From Alcanivoracaceae bacterium (lineage in GTDB: Bacteria > Pseudomonadota > Gammaproteobacteria > Pseudomonadales > Alcanivoracaceae), in the NCBI GenBank assembly GCA_029210325.1, contig JARGPU010000004.1:1-64000 (forward strand): 64,000 bases of DNA, given 5' to 3'. The translations under genes and the position numbers were made by a program. The stretch's first letter is position 1. Every line of letters begins with the position of its first letter. A model generated the notes under the pieces. It saw only the letters and a program-made list of their open reading frames with translations, searched no databases and was not told the DNA's origin. Shown one piece after another: positions 15,228-23,606 of this stretch.

Positions 15228-15935
15228 TCAGGCAGCCTTTCCCGGCTGTCTGACGGCGAAACCGACACCCGGAAGTGTTTCCAGTAGTGGCAACGAAAAT
15301 GGCTTGTCGATGACTTTGCGCAGATTGTATAGATGGCTGCGCAGGGCATCTGAATCCGGCACCAGGTCACCCCATAGTTCTTTTTCAAGCTGTTCGCGGC
15401 TAACCACCCGAGGAGACTCACGCATCAGAATGCGCAGGATACGGAAAGCAGTTGGCGATAGCTTCAGTAGCTGGCCTTCGCGGCGCACTTCCTGACGTGA
15501 CGGATCCAGCTCCAGATCGGCAACGCTGAGAACATGGGGTGCTACTTCTCCACGATTACGCCGTACCTGAGCTTGAACACGCGCCAGCAGCTCCGGCAAG
15601 GCAAATGGTTTGACTAGATAATCATCACCACCTCGGGAGAAGCCTTCCAGTTTGTCATCCAAATGGTCGCGGGCGGTCAGGAAGATCACCGGCGTGGTAA
15701 GGGTCAGCTCTTTGCGCAGATACTGACAGACGGAATATCCATCCTCCCCAGGGAGCATGATGTCCAGCAGAATCAGGTCGTAGTGATGCTCACGCAGCAA
15801 CTCTCTGGCCAGTCGGCCATCGCCAGCGTAATCCACGGTGGCTCCTTGCTGTTCGAGAAACTCGAGGACGCTCTGGGCGAGCTGCCGGTGGTCTTCCACC
15901 AGCAACAGTGACAGGTTTTGCAGTGACTGAGCCAT
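15228..15935 (-). CDS. OmpR-family response regulator
   Basis: 235 aa. The receiver domain starts LLLVEDHRQLAQSV and has the phospho-acceptor Asp in LILLDIMLPGEDGYSV, the Thr in VIFLTARDH and Lys in YLVKPFA. The C-terminal winged helix (about 135-230) has the OmpR/PhoB pattern KLSPTAFRILRILMRESPRVVSREQLEKELW, ending in ETLPGVGFAVR. The start at ATG before AQSLQNLSL has GGAGAGG upstream; a longer reading frame exists but is not supported. The gene faces the histidine kinase tail to tail, an arrangement that is unusual because most OmpR-type pairs are co-directional. Confidence 0.93.
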   Translation of the reverse strand: MAQSLQNLSLLLVEDHRQLAQSVLEFLEQQGATVDYAGDGRLARELLREHHYDLILLDIMLPGEDGYSVCQYLRKELTLTTPVIFLTARDHLDDKLEGFSRGGDDYLVKPFALPELLARVQAQVRRNRGEVAPHVLSVADLELDPSRQEVRREGQLLKLSPTAFRILRILMRESPRVVSREQLEKELWGDLVPDSDALRSHLYNLRKVIDKPFSLPLLETLPGVGFAVRQPGKAA

Positions 15936-16024
15936 GTTGATCCTCTCCACGTGAATGGCCAGATCATGACCGCTTGTTGGTGAAGAATGCATCAACAGCG
16001 TGAAGACAACAATTTAATAAGGTT

Positions 16025-16903
16025 TCAGGCCTGGGTTGTACGGTGCACTGGCTTGTTGGCGTACATTGCCTGATCCGCCCGGCACAGGGTGTCCTGCAGC
16101 GCTTCTCCCGGCTGCCAGCTGGCTCTGCCCACGGAGGCTTGGATGCCGGATTCGGCGAATGCATGGCTCAGGCGCGTTTCAAAGCCACGGGCGTTCAGTG
16201 CATCGGTGTTAACCAGCAGGATGGCGAACTCGTCCCCGCCAATCCGGGCAACGATATCCGGTTGGCGTACGGTGTCTCCCAGCAAGCGTCCGATCTGCCT
16301 GATCAGTTTGTCGCCGGCGCAGTGGCCACTGTCGTCATTGACTGCCTTGAGTTCGTCCATATCCACCACCAGCAGGGTGCAGATGTGACCATAACGCTGA
16401 CAGCGGGCCTCTTCGCGGGCCAGTTGACGATTCCAGCCGCGCCGGTTGAGTAGCCCGGTAAGCACATCGGTGTCGGCATCCAGGCGCGCCCGCTCCAACT
16501 CGGCTAACAGTGCGCGGCTGCGCTGCAGTTCGTCTAGCAGGGCGCTGAAAAGCCCCGCTTTGGCCTCGAGCAATGGCAACAAAGTATCCTCATTGCCTTG
16601 CATATCGGTGTGCCAGATAGCCAGATAGCCCTTTGGCTCATGGTCTTTACCCAGAGGCAGACTGATCAGGGTGCCGTTACCCAGTGGTTGCCATGCGTCG
16701 GCAGGGCGAGGCAGCTCGCTGCCAGCCTCCAATGGCCCTTCACCACTGCATAGCAGTACACGAGCCTGATGCGGCTCGCTGGGCTCGGCCAGCAGCCATT
16801 GCATTGCGCCGTTGATGCGACTCAGGGATGACATTGAGGCGGTGGCGATACCGGCAAAGGCCGGCCATTGCGGCAGTGCCGACAGGGATGGCTGAGACGC
16901 CAT
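16025..16903 (-). CDS. diguanylate cyclase with N-terminal sensory (GAF-like) region
   Basis: 292 aa, cytosolic. Residues ~1-125 look like a small GAF-type sensor (NGAMQWLL... GTLISLPLGKDHEPKGYLAIWH). A short helix leads to a GGDEF domain beginning TDVLTGLLNRRGWN. The active site GGDEF (222-226) is intact, and an I-site Arg213-x-x-Asp216 lies five residues before it, so c-di-GMP synthesis with product inhibition is expected. The start was placed at ATG before ASQPSLSALP, where GGAG is five bases upstream; an ATG six codons earlier is also possible. It diverges from the DEAD-box helicase gene. Confidence 0.88.
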   Translation of the reverse strand: MASQPSLSALPQWPAFAGIATASMSSLSRINGAMQWLLAEPSEPHQARVLLCSGEGPLEAGSELPRPADAWQPLGNGTLISLPLGKDHEPKGYLAIWHTDMQGNEDTLLPLLEAKAGLFSALLDELQRSRALLAELERARLDADTDVLTGLLNRRGWNRQLAREEARCQRYGHICTLLVVDMDELKAVNDDSGHCAGDKLIRQIGRLLGDTVRQPDIVARIGGDEFAILLVNTDALNARGFETRLSHAFAESGIQASVGRASWQPGEALQDTLCRADQAMYANKPVHRTTQA

Positions 16904-17152
16904 GAATACTCCGTAATCCATTATTGAGTGTCCCTGAAAACCACTGCCTGAAGGTGTCAGGGGTGAAGCCGGGCAAGATTGTGCACCTGTTAGTGATGGC
17001 ATAATGGCGCCTGCTTCACACTTTTTTAACAATCAGAAGGATGGCTTAGGCAGCTTTTCCCTATCAGTGCTGAGGTTATTCTGATATAGTCCGCGCCCTA
17101 AACTGACGTGGCCAACGCAGATGTCTGCAAGCGCCACAATAAAAGGTGCTTG

Positions 17153-18898
17153 ATGACTGCTGAACAAACCACGCCGGGCTTTGCTGCCCTAGGCCTTGCT
17201 TCGCCTGTGCTTTCCACACTGGAATCCCTGAGCTACAACACTCCGTCGCCGATTCAGGCGCAAATGATCCCTCTGATGCTGGCTGGTCGTGACGTTATTG
17301 GCCAGGCACAGACTGGCACTGGCAAAACGGCCGCTTTTGCACTGCCGCTGATTTCCCGCTATGGCGACAGTACTGCTCGTCATGCGCAGGTGTTGGTGCT
17401 GGCGCCGACTCGTGAGCTTGCCTTGCAGGTAACCGAATCATTTGTGCGTTACGCCGCAGGTTATGCTGGCATGCAGGTTGTTAGCCTGTGTGGTGGCATG
17501 GATTACCGTCCCCAGACCAGCGCACTGCGCAATGGCGTGCAGTTCGTTATCGGCACACCAGGTCGGGTGATTGATCACTTGAACCGCGGCACTCTCAAAC
17601 TGGACAGGCTCGAGTGTCTGGTACTGGATGAAGCAGACGAAATGCTGCGCATGGGATTTATTGACGACGTTGAAGCTGTTCTTGCTGCGATGCCGAAAGA
17701 ATGTCAGGTGGCGCTGTTCTCTGCCACCATGCCGGTACCGATCCGCAAGCTGGCACAGAAATATCTGAAAAATCCGGAAGAAATTACTATCAAATCGAAA
17801 ACCGAAACGGTGGCAGCGATTCGTCAGCGTTATCTGTTTGTTTCCCACCGTGACAAGCTCGATGCACTGGTGCGTGTGCTTGAGTGTGAAGACTACGACG
17901 GTGTGATTGTTTTCTGCCGTACCAAGGAAAGCACTGTGGAAACTGCAGATGCATTGCAGCGGCAGAACTATCGTGCAGTCGCCCTGAATGGGGATATGCC
18001 GCAGAACCTGCGCGAGCAAACTGTGGAGCAGCTGAAGAGCAAGCGCATCGATATTCTGGTGGCCACTGATGTGGTTGCCCGTGGTCTTGATGTGCCGCGT
18101 ATTTCTCACGTTATCAACTACGATATCTCCTACGATGCGGAGACCTATGTGCACCGTATCGGTCGTACCGGCCGTGCTGGACGTGAAGGCGATGCCATCC
18201 TATTTGTAACGCCCAAAGACAAGCGACTGCTGCAGACCATCGAGCGTGTTACCCGCCAGAAGGTGGAGGAAATGCCACTGCCGACTGCTGCGGATATCAA
18301 TGCCGCCCGCGAACGCCGTCTGCGTGAACAGCTTGAGCGAGTACTGGAAAAAGGTCAGCTGGAGCCGTTCCGCGGACTGCTGGCTCGTTGGCAGGAAGAG
18401 CTGGATGTCGCCCCTCTGGAGCTGGCTGCGGCGATGGCCGTGGTAGCACAAGGGGATCGCGAATTCCATATTAAGGATCGCCCGATTGTAGCCCGCAAGC
18501 CCCGCGAACTCCGTGAGCGCGATGATCGCCCACGTGATTCTGCTGGCCCGAGAGTGCGGGTGGAATACAAGGAGCGCGCAGAGCGACGTCCAGGCAAGGC
18601 ACCGACTGCTCCGGATCCAGGCATGGCACGCTACCGTATTGCGGTAGGCCGCAAGCATGGCGTCAAGCCAGCCAACATTGTTGGTGCTATTGCTAACGAA
18701 GCCAATATGAATAGTCAGAATATTGGTCGGATTGATATCTTCCCGGAGTTTTCTACGGTGGACCTGCCGCAGACTATGCCGGCAACCTCATTGCAGCATT
18801 TGCGCAACGTTTGGGTGTCTGGCCAGAAGCTGTCTATTTCACCTTGGTCGGAGAAGCCGCCAGTGTCGAGCAAGCCGCGTCGCGCTAAAGCAGACTGA
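17153..18898 (+). CDS. deaD: DEAD-box RNA helicase, DeaD/CsdA type
   Basis: 581 aa. All helicase motifs are present: the Q motif region (LGLASPVLSTLESL...PSPIQAQMIP), Walker A AQTGTGKT, PTRELA, DEADEM, SATMP, ARGLDVPR and HRIGRTGRAGREG. After the second RecA domain there is a basic linker (residues ~440-500, with KPRELRERDDRPRD) and a C-terminal DbpA/CsdA RRM (ARYRIAVGRKHGVKPANIVGAIANEA). This is the family that unwinds rRNA/mRNA structure during ribosome assembly and cold growth. The ATG at 17153 has AAAAGGTG upstream; a GTG 15 codons earlier is not preferred. It ends with a bidirectional terminator. Confidence 0.94.
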   Translation: MTAEQTTPGFAALGLASPVLSTLESLSYNTPSPIQAQMIPLMLAGRDVIGQAQTGTGKTAAFALPLISRYGDSTARHAQVLVLAPTRELALQVTESFVRYAAGYAGMQVVSLCGGMDYRPQTSALRNGVQFVIGTPGRVIDHLNRGTLKLDRLECLVLDEADEMLRMGFIDDVEAVLAAMPKECQVALFSATMPVPIRKLAQKYLKNPEEITIKSKTETVAAIRQRYLFVSHRDKLDALVRVLECEDYDGVIVFCRTKESTVETADALQRQNYRAVALNGDMPQNLREQTVEQLKSKRIDILVATDVVARGLDVPRISHVINYDISYDAETYVHRIGRTGRAGREGDAILFVTPKDKRLLQTIERVTRQKVEEMPLPTAADINAARERRLREQLERVLEKGQLEPFRGLLARWQEELDVAPLELAAAMAVVAQGDREFHIKDRPIVARKPRELRERDDRPRDSAGPRVRVEYKERAERRPGKAPTAPDPGMARYRIAVGRKHGVKPANIVGAIANEANMNSQNIGRIDIFPEFSTVDLPQTMPATSLQHLRNVWVSGQKLSISPWSEKPPVSSKPRRAKAD

Positions 18899-18940
18899 TT
18901 TAGCTGTAGGCAACTTCCACTGCCGTGGTGGAAGAGATAA

Positions 18941-18969
18941 AAAACGGGGCCTGGGGCCCCGTTTTTTTT
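18941..18969. terminator. bidirectional rho-independent terminator
   Basis: Stem CGGGGCC/GGCCCCG with a TGG loop, flanked by A4 on the left and T8 on the right. It serves the helicase gene (+). Its T-run also overlaps the stop codon of the convergent hypothetical gene. Confidence 0.93.
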
Positions 18970-19978
18970 AGCTGATCAGACTTTGCAGCGCTTCGGACTC
19001 ATAGAATGGCGCCAGCTGGCGGCGAACGGCCTTTTCCAGAATGCCTTTCTTGTTTAGCACGGCGAGGACATGGGGAGCATAGTGCATGGCCTCTGCCACC
19101 ATCATATTGCGATCCACTCCCATTTCATCCAAAAGCTCAGGGAGTGTGCTTTTGCCATATTTTTTAAAGAAGAAGTCAATCCCGGCGTCAATCATGTCGC
19201 GGTAGTAATCCGCCTTACGCAGCTCCCGCCAGTATTCGAAACCAATAACAAAAAAGTCTTCAATGTCGCTTTCTTTGACGTAATTGCGGAACACAGAAAT
19301 CTTGTTGAGCTTGACCTCATCCCAGATATCTTCTGCCACGCGGCTGATTTTTTCATCGGACAGGTTGCGTACCAGAAACTTCTCACTTTGCTTCATTGAG
19401 GCATTGATGTTCTGACCGATATATCTCTTGATGCCCTGTTCCGCATTGGGGGAGGCCATGTCCATGACACTCTTGCCCAGCTTCATCATCGACTGGGCCC
19501 CGGGGATTTTCTTGGTTAGCGGGTTCTTGGTGATGTAGTCACTGATGCCGTGATAAAGCACGTCAGAGATCATTTCGCCGTAGATCGGATTGCTGACAGC
19601 TTCATGGATCAGCCGTTCACGTAGATCCTTCATCTCCAGGACTTTTTTCATAAGTTCGCGAAACTGCTCGTCGCTGAGCAAGTCAAAGATCTTGTTCTCG
19701 TCGTGGCTTTCAAGTTGATACAGCTCACGAGCCACTTCGCCAACCAGTTCCGGAATGGCCGGAGGGATTTCATGGTGAATGGCGTAACGGTGAGCGGTCT
19801 GCTTGATCATTGTCGGGGTGACAACATCGCCGAGTTTCAGCTTGCTGGTGTCTTTAAGCAGGTTGTCGATAAGCTCTTCAATCTGCTGTTCCAGCTGTTT
19901 GCCGGTGAGCTGCTCAACGGTAAAAGCGACGTGGGCGTCGAGTAGCGCCTGAGCTTTCTCGGAAAGTTTTGTCATCAT
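18968..19978 (-). CDS. conserved-looking hypothetical protein, all-helical
   Basis: 336 aa protein that I do not recognise. It is rich in charged helices, with no signal peptide and no clear transmembrane segment. Its composition (many K, E, L, I) suggests a soluble, elongated helical protein; stretches such as KQLEQQIEELIDNLLKDTSKLKLGD and SEKFLVRNLSDEKISRVAEDIWDEVK look like amphipathic helices. The start has an excellent Shine-Dalgarno (AGGAGGGG) six bases upstream, and codon use matches neighbours, so the gene is real. It stands alone between the helicase terminator and the desaturase gene. Confidence 0.75.
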   Translation of the reverse strand: MMTKLSEKAQALLDAHVAFTVEQLTGKQLEQQIEELIDNLLKDTSKLKLGDVVTPTMIKQTAHRYAIHHEIPPAIPELVGEVARELYQLESHDENKIFDLLSDEQFRELMKKVLEMKDLRERLIHEAVSNPIYGEMISDVLYHGISDYITKNPLTKKIPGAQSMMKLGKSVMDMASPNAEQGIKRYIGQNINASMKQSEKFLVRNLSDEKISRVAEDIWDEVKLNKISVFRNYVKESDIEDFFVIGFEYWRELRKADYYRDMIDAGIDFFFKKYGKSTLPELLDEMGVDRNMMVAEAMHYAPHVLAVLNKKGILEKAVRRQLAPFYESEALQSLIS

Positions 19979-20066
19979 TTATCCCCTCCTGTTGGGTGAA
20001 GGGGAGTGTAGGAAGGGCAGGCCGCCGATACCAGTGCATAATCAGGCCAATTCATTGTTGCTGCAG

Positions 20067-20933
20067 TCAGGACTCCGGTTGGCTGACCATGCCCGGTCGC
20101 ATTGCACGGCCACCGCGGCCCTGATAGCGAGGTTTTGGCTGACGGTCACAGCTGCTTAACAGGACCGAGTTGCATATCAGGTGTGCTGGAATCTGGTGGC
20201 TTATTTTTTCGTGCAGTTCTGGCAGCTTGCTCCAGTGGACCCCGGGATGCATATGATGGGCGGTGTGGTAGCCAAGATTCCATGAGATCAGGTTGTAAAG
20301 ACGACTAGTGGTGTTGCGAGAGGCACAATGATCGCCGCTCATATCGAGGCCTTGATGCTGCTGATAGGTATTGTCCAGCAGGCCTAGCAGCATAATTGGC
20401 ATGGGCAGGACAAAGACAATCAACGCTTGCTTGGGGGCCAGCCAGATCAACACCGCCAGTACTGCCAGCGACACGCTGGTCCAGGTGATGAAGTTGCGCA
20501 GCAGCTTAGGGCGGCTGCGGCCTATGCGAATAACCTCAGGATAGACCCGCGCGGCGTTGTAGAGATCGTAGCGAATCCGGTTCATGGTCTTGCCGTCCTT
20601 TTGCTGCCAGGCGGACGGGTCCAGTTTGGGATCCAGATAGTGTTGGTGGTGGCCCAGATTGTGATGCAGGGTCCAGGCGAAGGGGGGTACGCCGGTTTCA
20701 AGAAACAGAATTACCTCGTAAACCCGGTTCATCCAGCGGTGCCGGAAGGTCATGGTGTGATGGTGGTTGTGGCTGATGGAGCCCGGACAGGCAGAAAACA
20801 TCAAAAGACTGGCGGCAACAATCAGTAGCGCCGTGGTGCTCTCCAGGCTGAATACGGCCCAAAGTTGTATGGCAAAAACACCGAGGACGATCAGGCTGGG
20901 TAGGATATCCGCGCGGTGACGGTAAATGGGCAT
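20067..20933 (-). CDS. membrane fatty acid desaturase
   Basis: Integral-membrane di-iron desaturase, 288 aa. The three histidine boxes are present: HNHHHTM near residue 55, HHNLGHHQHY near 90, and HTAHHMHPGVHW near 225. Hydrophobic helices flank them (residues ~10-50 and ~155-185). It would introduce a double bond into a phospholipid or fatty acyl chain, probably with an electron donor encoded elsewhere. The histidine pattern is shared with related alkane and carotenoid hydroxylases, so desaturation is the likeliest of several reactions. The upstream intergenic region carries an inverted repeat that could be its operator. Confidence 0.85.
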   Translation of the reverse strand: MPIYRHRADILPSLIVLGVFAIQLWAVFSLESTTALLIVAASLLMFSACPGSISHNHHHTMTFRHRWMNRVYEVILFLETGVPPFAWTLHHNLGHHQHYLDPKLDPSAWQQKDGKTMNRIRYDLYNAARVYPEVIRIGRSRPKLLRNFITWTSVSLAVLAVLIWLAPKQALIVFVLPMPIMLLGLLDNTYQQHQGLDMSGDHCASRNTTSRLYNLISWNLGYHTAHHMHPGVHWSKLPELHEKISHQIPAHLICNSVLLSSCDRQPKPRYQGRGGRAMRPGMVSQPES

Positions 20934-21031
20934 GGCGACATTTCCCTGTCTTGTCGTTATTCGTCCTGAATAATTGCAGCTCTCCAGTCAGCTTGAAATC
21001 CGCCAAAATAGTGAGACCTGCGTCACAAGTA

Positions 21032-21048
21032 AGTACGGTATTAGTACT
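21032..21048. promoter_or_regulatory. possible operator upstream of the desaturase gene
   Basis: AGTAC-N7-GTACT perfect arms, about 100 bases upstream of the desaturase start in the only intergenic space available for its promoter. Dyads of this size are typical for TetR-like lipid regulators, but the sequence does not match a site I know. Confidence 0.3.
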
Positions 21049-21083
21049 CTGTCACGGAGGCAAGGGTTTCCTTTGATTATCGC

Positions 21084-22073
21084 TTACGGGAAGTATTGCA
21101 GGCGCAGTTCGGTGAGCCGCTGTTCATAGAGCTGGCTCCATTCACTAGCCGGTAACTGAGCCTTCAGGGGCATCAGCTCCTCATCCAGTTGGCTGACAGC
21201 TTGTTGGTAATCGCTGACAGACTGCTGCTGCTGGTTCACCACTTGGTCGCGCGCCTCCATGGCGGCGGTTTGTTCAGCGCCAAAGTAGCTCAGGCGTAAC
21301 TCCCGGGTGATGTCCGCCAAAGCAGCCGCATCAGTGACCCCGGCGCTAAGTAGTGCCAGTTCTCGCTCGTAGCGGCCGCCATTGCCTTCTACCGTGCTTA
21401 GTGCTTCCGGGTACTCCGCCAGCGTGCTCTGGCGCAATGCTTGCAAAGCACTAAGGCGCTGATCTGCTGGCATGGATGGCAGAGCGGGATCGCTCATCAG
21501 CTCACCAAAGCTAAACTGGTACTCGGCCCATGCTGCTTCCTGGCCGAACAGAGCCTCGGTTTCTTCGACTCCCAGAGTCTGCTCGCGCAGCGCCTGAATG
21601 GTGGCATAACGTTCCCTGGCCGGGGTTGCCATGGACATCACCGTTTCCTGCATGGCCGCTTCGTAAAGTGGCAGTCGGGCAATGGCGTTGGCCACCAGTC
21701 GGGCAAAATCTGCATCGGGAAATTCCGCCAGAGCCTGATCAATCAGGGCAGCGCAATCTTCATCTGGCAGACATTGCTGGCGCAGTTGTTGGATCGTTGC
21801 CATTAGATTGCCGGGCTCTGCCAAGCCGACCTGAAGCAGCTCTTGCATGGCAAGCAGACGTTGTTGACGGCGTTGCTGAATACTCATGCCGGCCTCATCA
21901 ATCTGGCTGGCTGAGTCGTCCAGCTCGGCGCCGTGGCTGTTTTGCTGGTCCCCGGTCGGGGCCGTGGCGGAGAGGTCTGACTGGCCCGGCATTGCCGCCG
22001 GCCACAGCCAGAAGAGAAAAAAGGTGGTGACCGCAATAGCGGCCACCACCAGCAGGGCGCGTCGGTTAGACAT
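21084..22073 (-). CDS. lipase-foldase-like (LifO/LimL family) membrane-anchored chaperone
   Basis: 329 aa. One N-terminal membrane helix (ALLVVAAIAVTTFFLFWLWP), then a disordered linker, then an extended all-helical body with the lipase-chaperone pattern: RYATIQALREQTLGVEETEALFGQEAAWAEYQF and RYERELALLSAGVTDAAALADITRELRLSYFGAEQTAAM. These match the helical repeat R-x-x-x-I/L-x-x-L-R-x-x-x-F/L-G-x-E found in steric chaperones that wrap secreted lipases in the periplasm. Here the coupled gene is a sphingomyelinase-type phosphodiesterase, not a lipase. Its ATG overlaps the upstream stop by one base (TGATG), so the two are co-translated. No lipase is nearby. Confidence 0.72.
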   Translation of the reverse strand: MSNRRALLVVAAIAVTTFFLFWLWPAAMPGQSDLSATAPTGDQQNSHGAELDDSASQIDEAGMSIQQRRQQRLLAMQELLQVGLAEPGNLMATIQQLRQQCLPDEDCAALIDQALAEFPDADFARLVANAIARLPLYEAAMQETVMSMATPARERYATIQALREQTLGVEETEALFGQEAAWAEYQFSFGELMSDPALPSMPADQRLSALQALRQSTLAEYPEALSTVEGNGGRYERELALLSAGVTDAAALADITRELRLSYFGAEQTAAMEARDQVVNQQQQSVSDYQQAVSQLDEELMPLKAQLPASEWSQLYEQRLTELRLQYFP

Positions 22074-23413
22074 CACGGCGCGAAGACAAACTCACCCATC
22101 ACCGGGAAGTGATCAGACAGATCCCGGGTATGGAATAGCGGTGCTACAGCAGTGCGCGGTACACGTACATCGTTGCGCGACTGGGTCGGTTGACGGTGAG
22201 TGTTGGAATACACCACATAGTCCAGATATTCGACGGTCTCACCACCTGAACCAGCTGCACCAGACAGGCTGTTGATGCGCGGGTCAAAGGTAGAGGCCGT
22301 GTAGCCGGTGCTAAGCGGATCGGTAGCGTTCAGGTTGGTCAGCATCTGGGCGTAGTCCTGCGGCCAGAGCAGCTTATTAACGTTGAAGTCGCCACCCATC
22401 ATCACTGCATCAAACGAGGCCGGGTTCTGGGCATCGACCAGTGCGCGAATCTGTTGGAACTGCTCCTGACGCAGGGCGCGGGCTTCGGCGGTATCAAAAG
22501 AGGCAGTGTGAGTCGAGGTGACGTGGTAAGCCTTGCCGCCTTTGATCACTTCAGCATAGATGATGCCCTTGTCGGCAAAGCAGTCGGTACCTGAGCAGTC
22601 TGGATAGATAAAGTCTGCGGTAGCAACAATCGGGTAGCGGCTGACAACCAGCACGCCGCTGTCGAAAACGTTAATGCCGCTGTAGGGAATCTTCGGCACA
22701 TGGGTCTGGTAGGGATATTCCGCTGCCAGTTGCTGCAGCATGCCGTTACGGTCTGACGAGAACGCTTCCTGGAACAGAATCACGTCGTAGCCCTTCAGAT
22801 GGTTGGGCAGTTCCGCCAGACGCTCGCTGATCTTGGTGGCTACCAGTGGCAGGGCATAGATGTTGTAGCTCAGTACCTTCAGTGCATCAGCACCTGACAC
22901 AGGCTCGGGCAGGGTGTCATTGGTTACCACATAGTAGAAGTCGTCATAGCCACCAGTGTATTCCGACTTGAATGCGGTGGAGGACGGACGGCTGGCGTAG
23001 CTGTGGCTATTGCTACGGATATTGCGGTCTGTGTACCAGGAGGTGCTAAAGCCCGGACCGCTGGCAGCATGCTTGATGTTGCTGCCGCTCCAGGTGCCTT
23101 TCATGGTCTGCTTGGCCACTACCGACTGGCCGTTCCGGGTGATACGGGTGTCGAAGTTGTAGGTGTGGCCAGACTTGACCCCCCAGTAGCGGTTGTAACG
23201 CAGGACCCGCTTGGTTTCGTAGGGGCCGATCGCCGTTGCTTCCTGGGCCCATTGGCTGCCGTTGGACAGGGTGCGGCTGCCGTAATGGTCCACCGAGATG
23301 GTCACCGGGTCAGGGGTGCTGTTGGTGATATAAACATAGGTATCTGCGGCGGCGTTGCCGGCAAACAGCACCAGTACGCTGACGATCAGTAGGCGAAATC
23401 CACTCATTTTCAT
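22073..23413 (-). CDS. secreted sphingomyelinase C-type phosphodiesterase
   Basis: 446 aa. After a signal peptide (ending AGNAAA), the first ~150 residues form a beta-rich N-terminal region containing W-rich and Gly/Ser-rich strands. From ~190 on is an endonuclease/exonuclease/phosphatase domain of the neutral sphingomyelinase/phospholipase C type: LSYNIYALPL with the metal-site Asn, VILFQEAFSSDRN with the metal-binding Glu, GGDFNVN, and C-terminal SDHFPVMGEF with the catalytic Asp-His. It likely hydrolyses a sphingomyelin or related phosphodiester outside the cell or in the periplasm. The first ATG is used; one two codons later is equally close to the Shine-Dalgarno GGAG. Confidence 0.86.
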   Translation of the reverse strand: MKMSGFRLLIVSVLVLFAGNAAADTYVYITNSTPDPVTISVDHYGSRTLSNGSQWAQEATAIGPYETKRVLRYNRYWGVKSGHTYNFDTRITRNGQSVVAKQTMKGTWSGSNIKHAASGPGFSTSWYTDRNIRSNSHSYASRPSSTAFKSEYTGGYDDFYYVVTNDTLPEPVSGADALKVLSYNIYALPLVATKISERLAELPNHLKGYDVILFQEAFSSDRNGMLQQLAAEYPYQTHVPKIPYSGINVFDSGVLVVSRYPIVATADFIYPDCSGTDCFADKGIIYAEVIKGGKAYHVTSTHTASFDTAEARALRQEQFQQIRALVDAQNPASFDAVMMGGDFNVNKLLWPQDYAQMLTNLNATDPLSTGYTASTFDPRINSLSGAAGSGGETVEYLDYVVYSNTHRQPTQSRNDVRVPRTAVAPLFHTRDLSDHFPVMGEFVFAP

Positions 23414-23606
23414 GCTCTCCGGGTTTTCTTATTTTGGTGAGCGGCATTCTGCCCATGGGTTGAATATATCAATAGGAACAATCGTGCCATAAGGTGGGCA
23501 AATTCGGACAGCCGGCTGCTTGGGCGGATCAGTGACTGCATGCTCACCTGAGCCCGGGTAGTCTGTGTAACGCTGAATACCGGAGGCCCACTGTTGGGAA
23601 GGGGTT

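Noticed and set aside
15936-16024. Regulator and diguanylate cyclase as one operon
   Set aside because: Both genes are on the minus strand, so co-transcription (cyclase upstream would be at higher coordinates) is possible, but the 89-base gap has no clear signal either way, so no claim is made.
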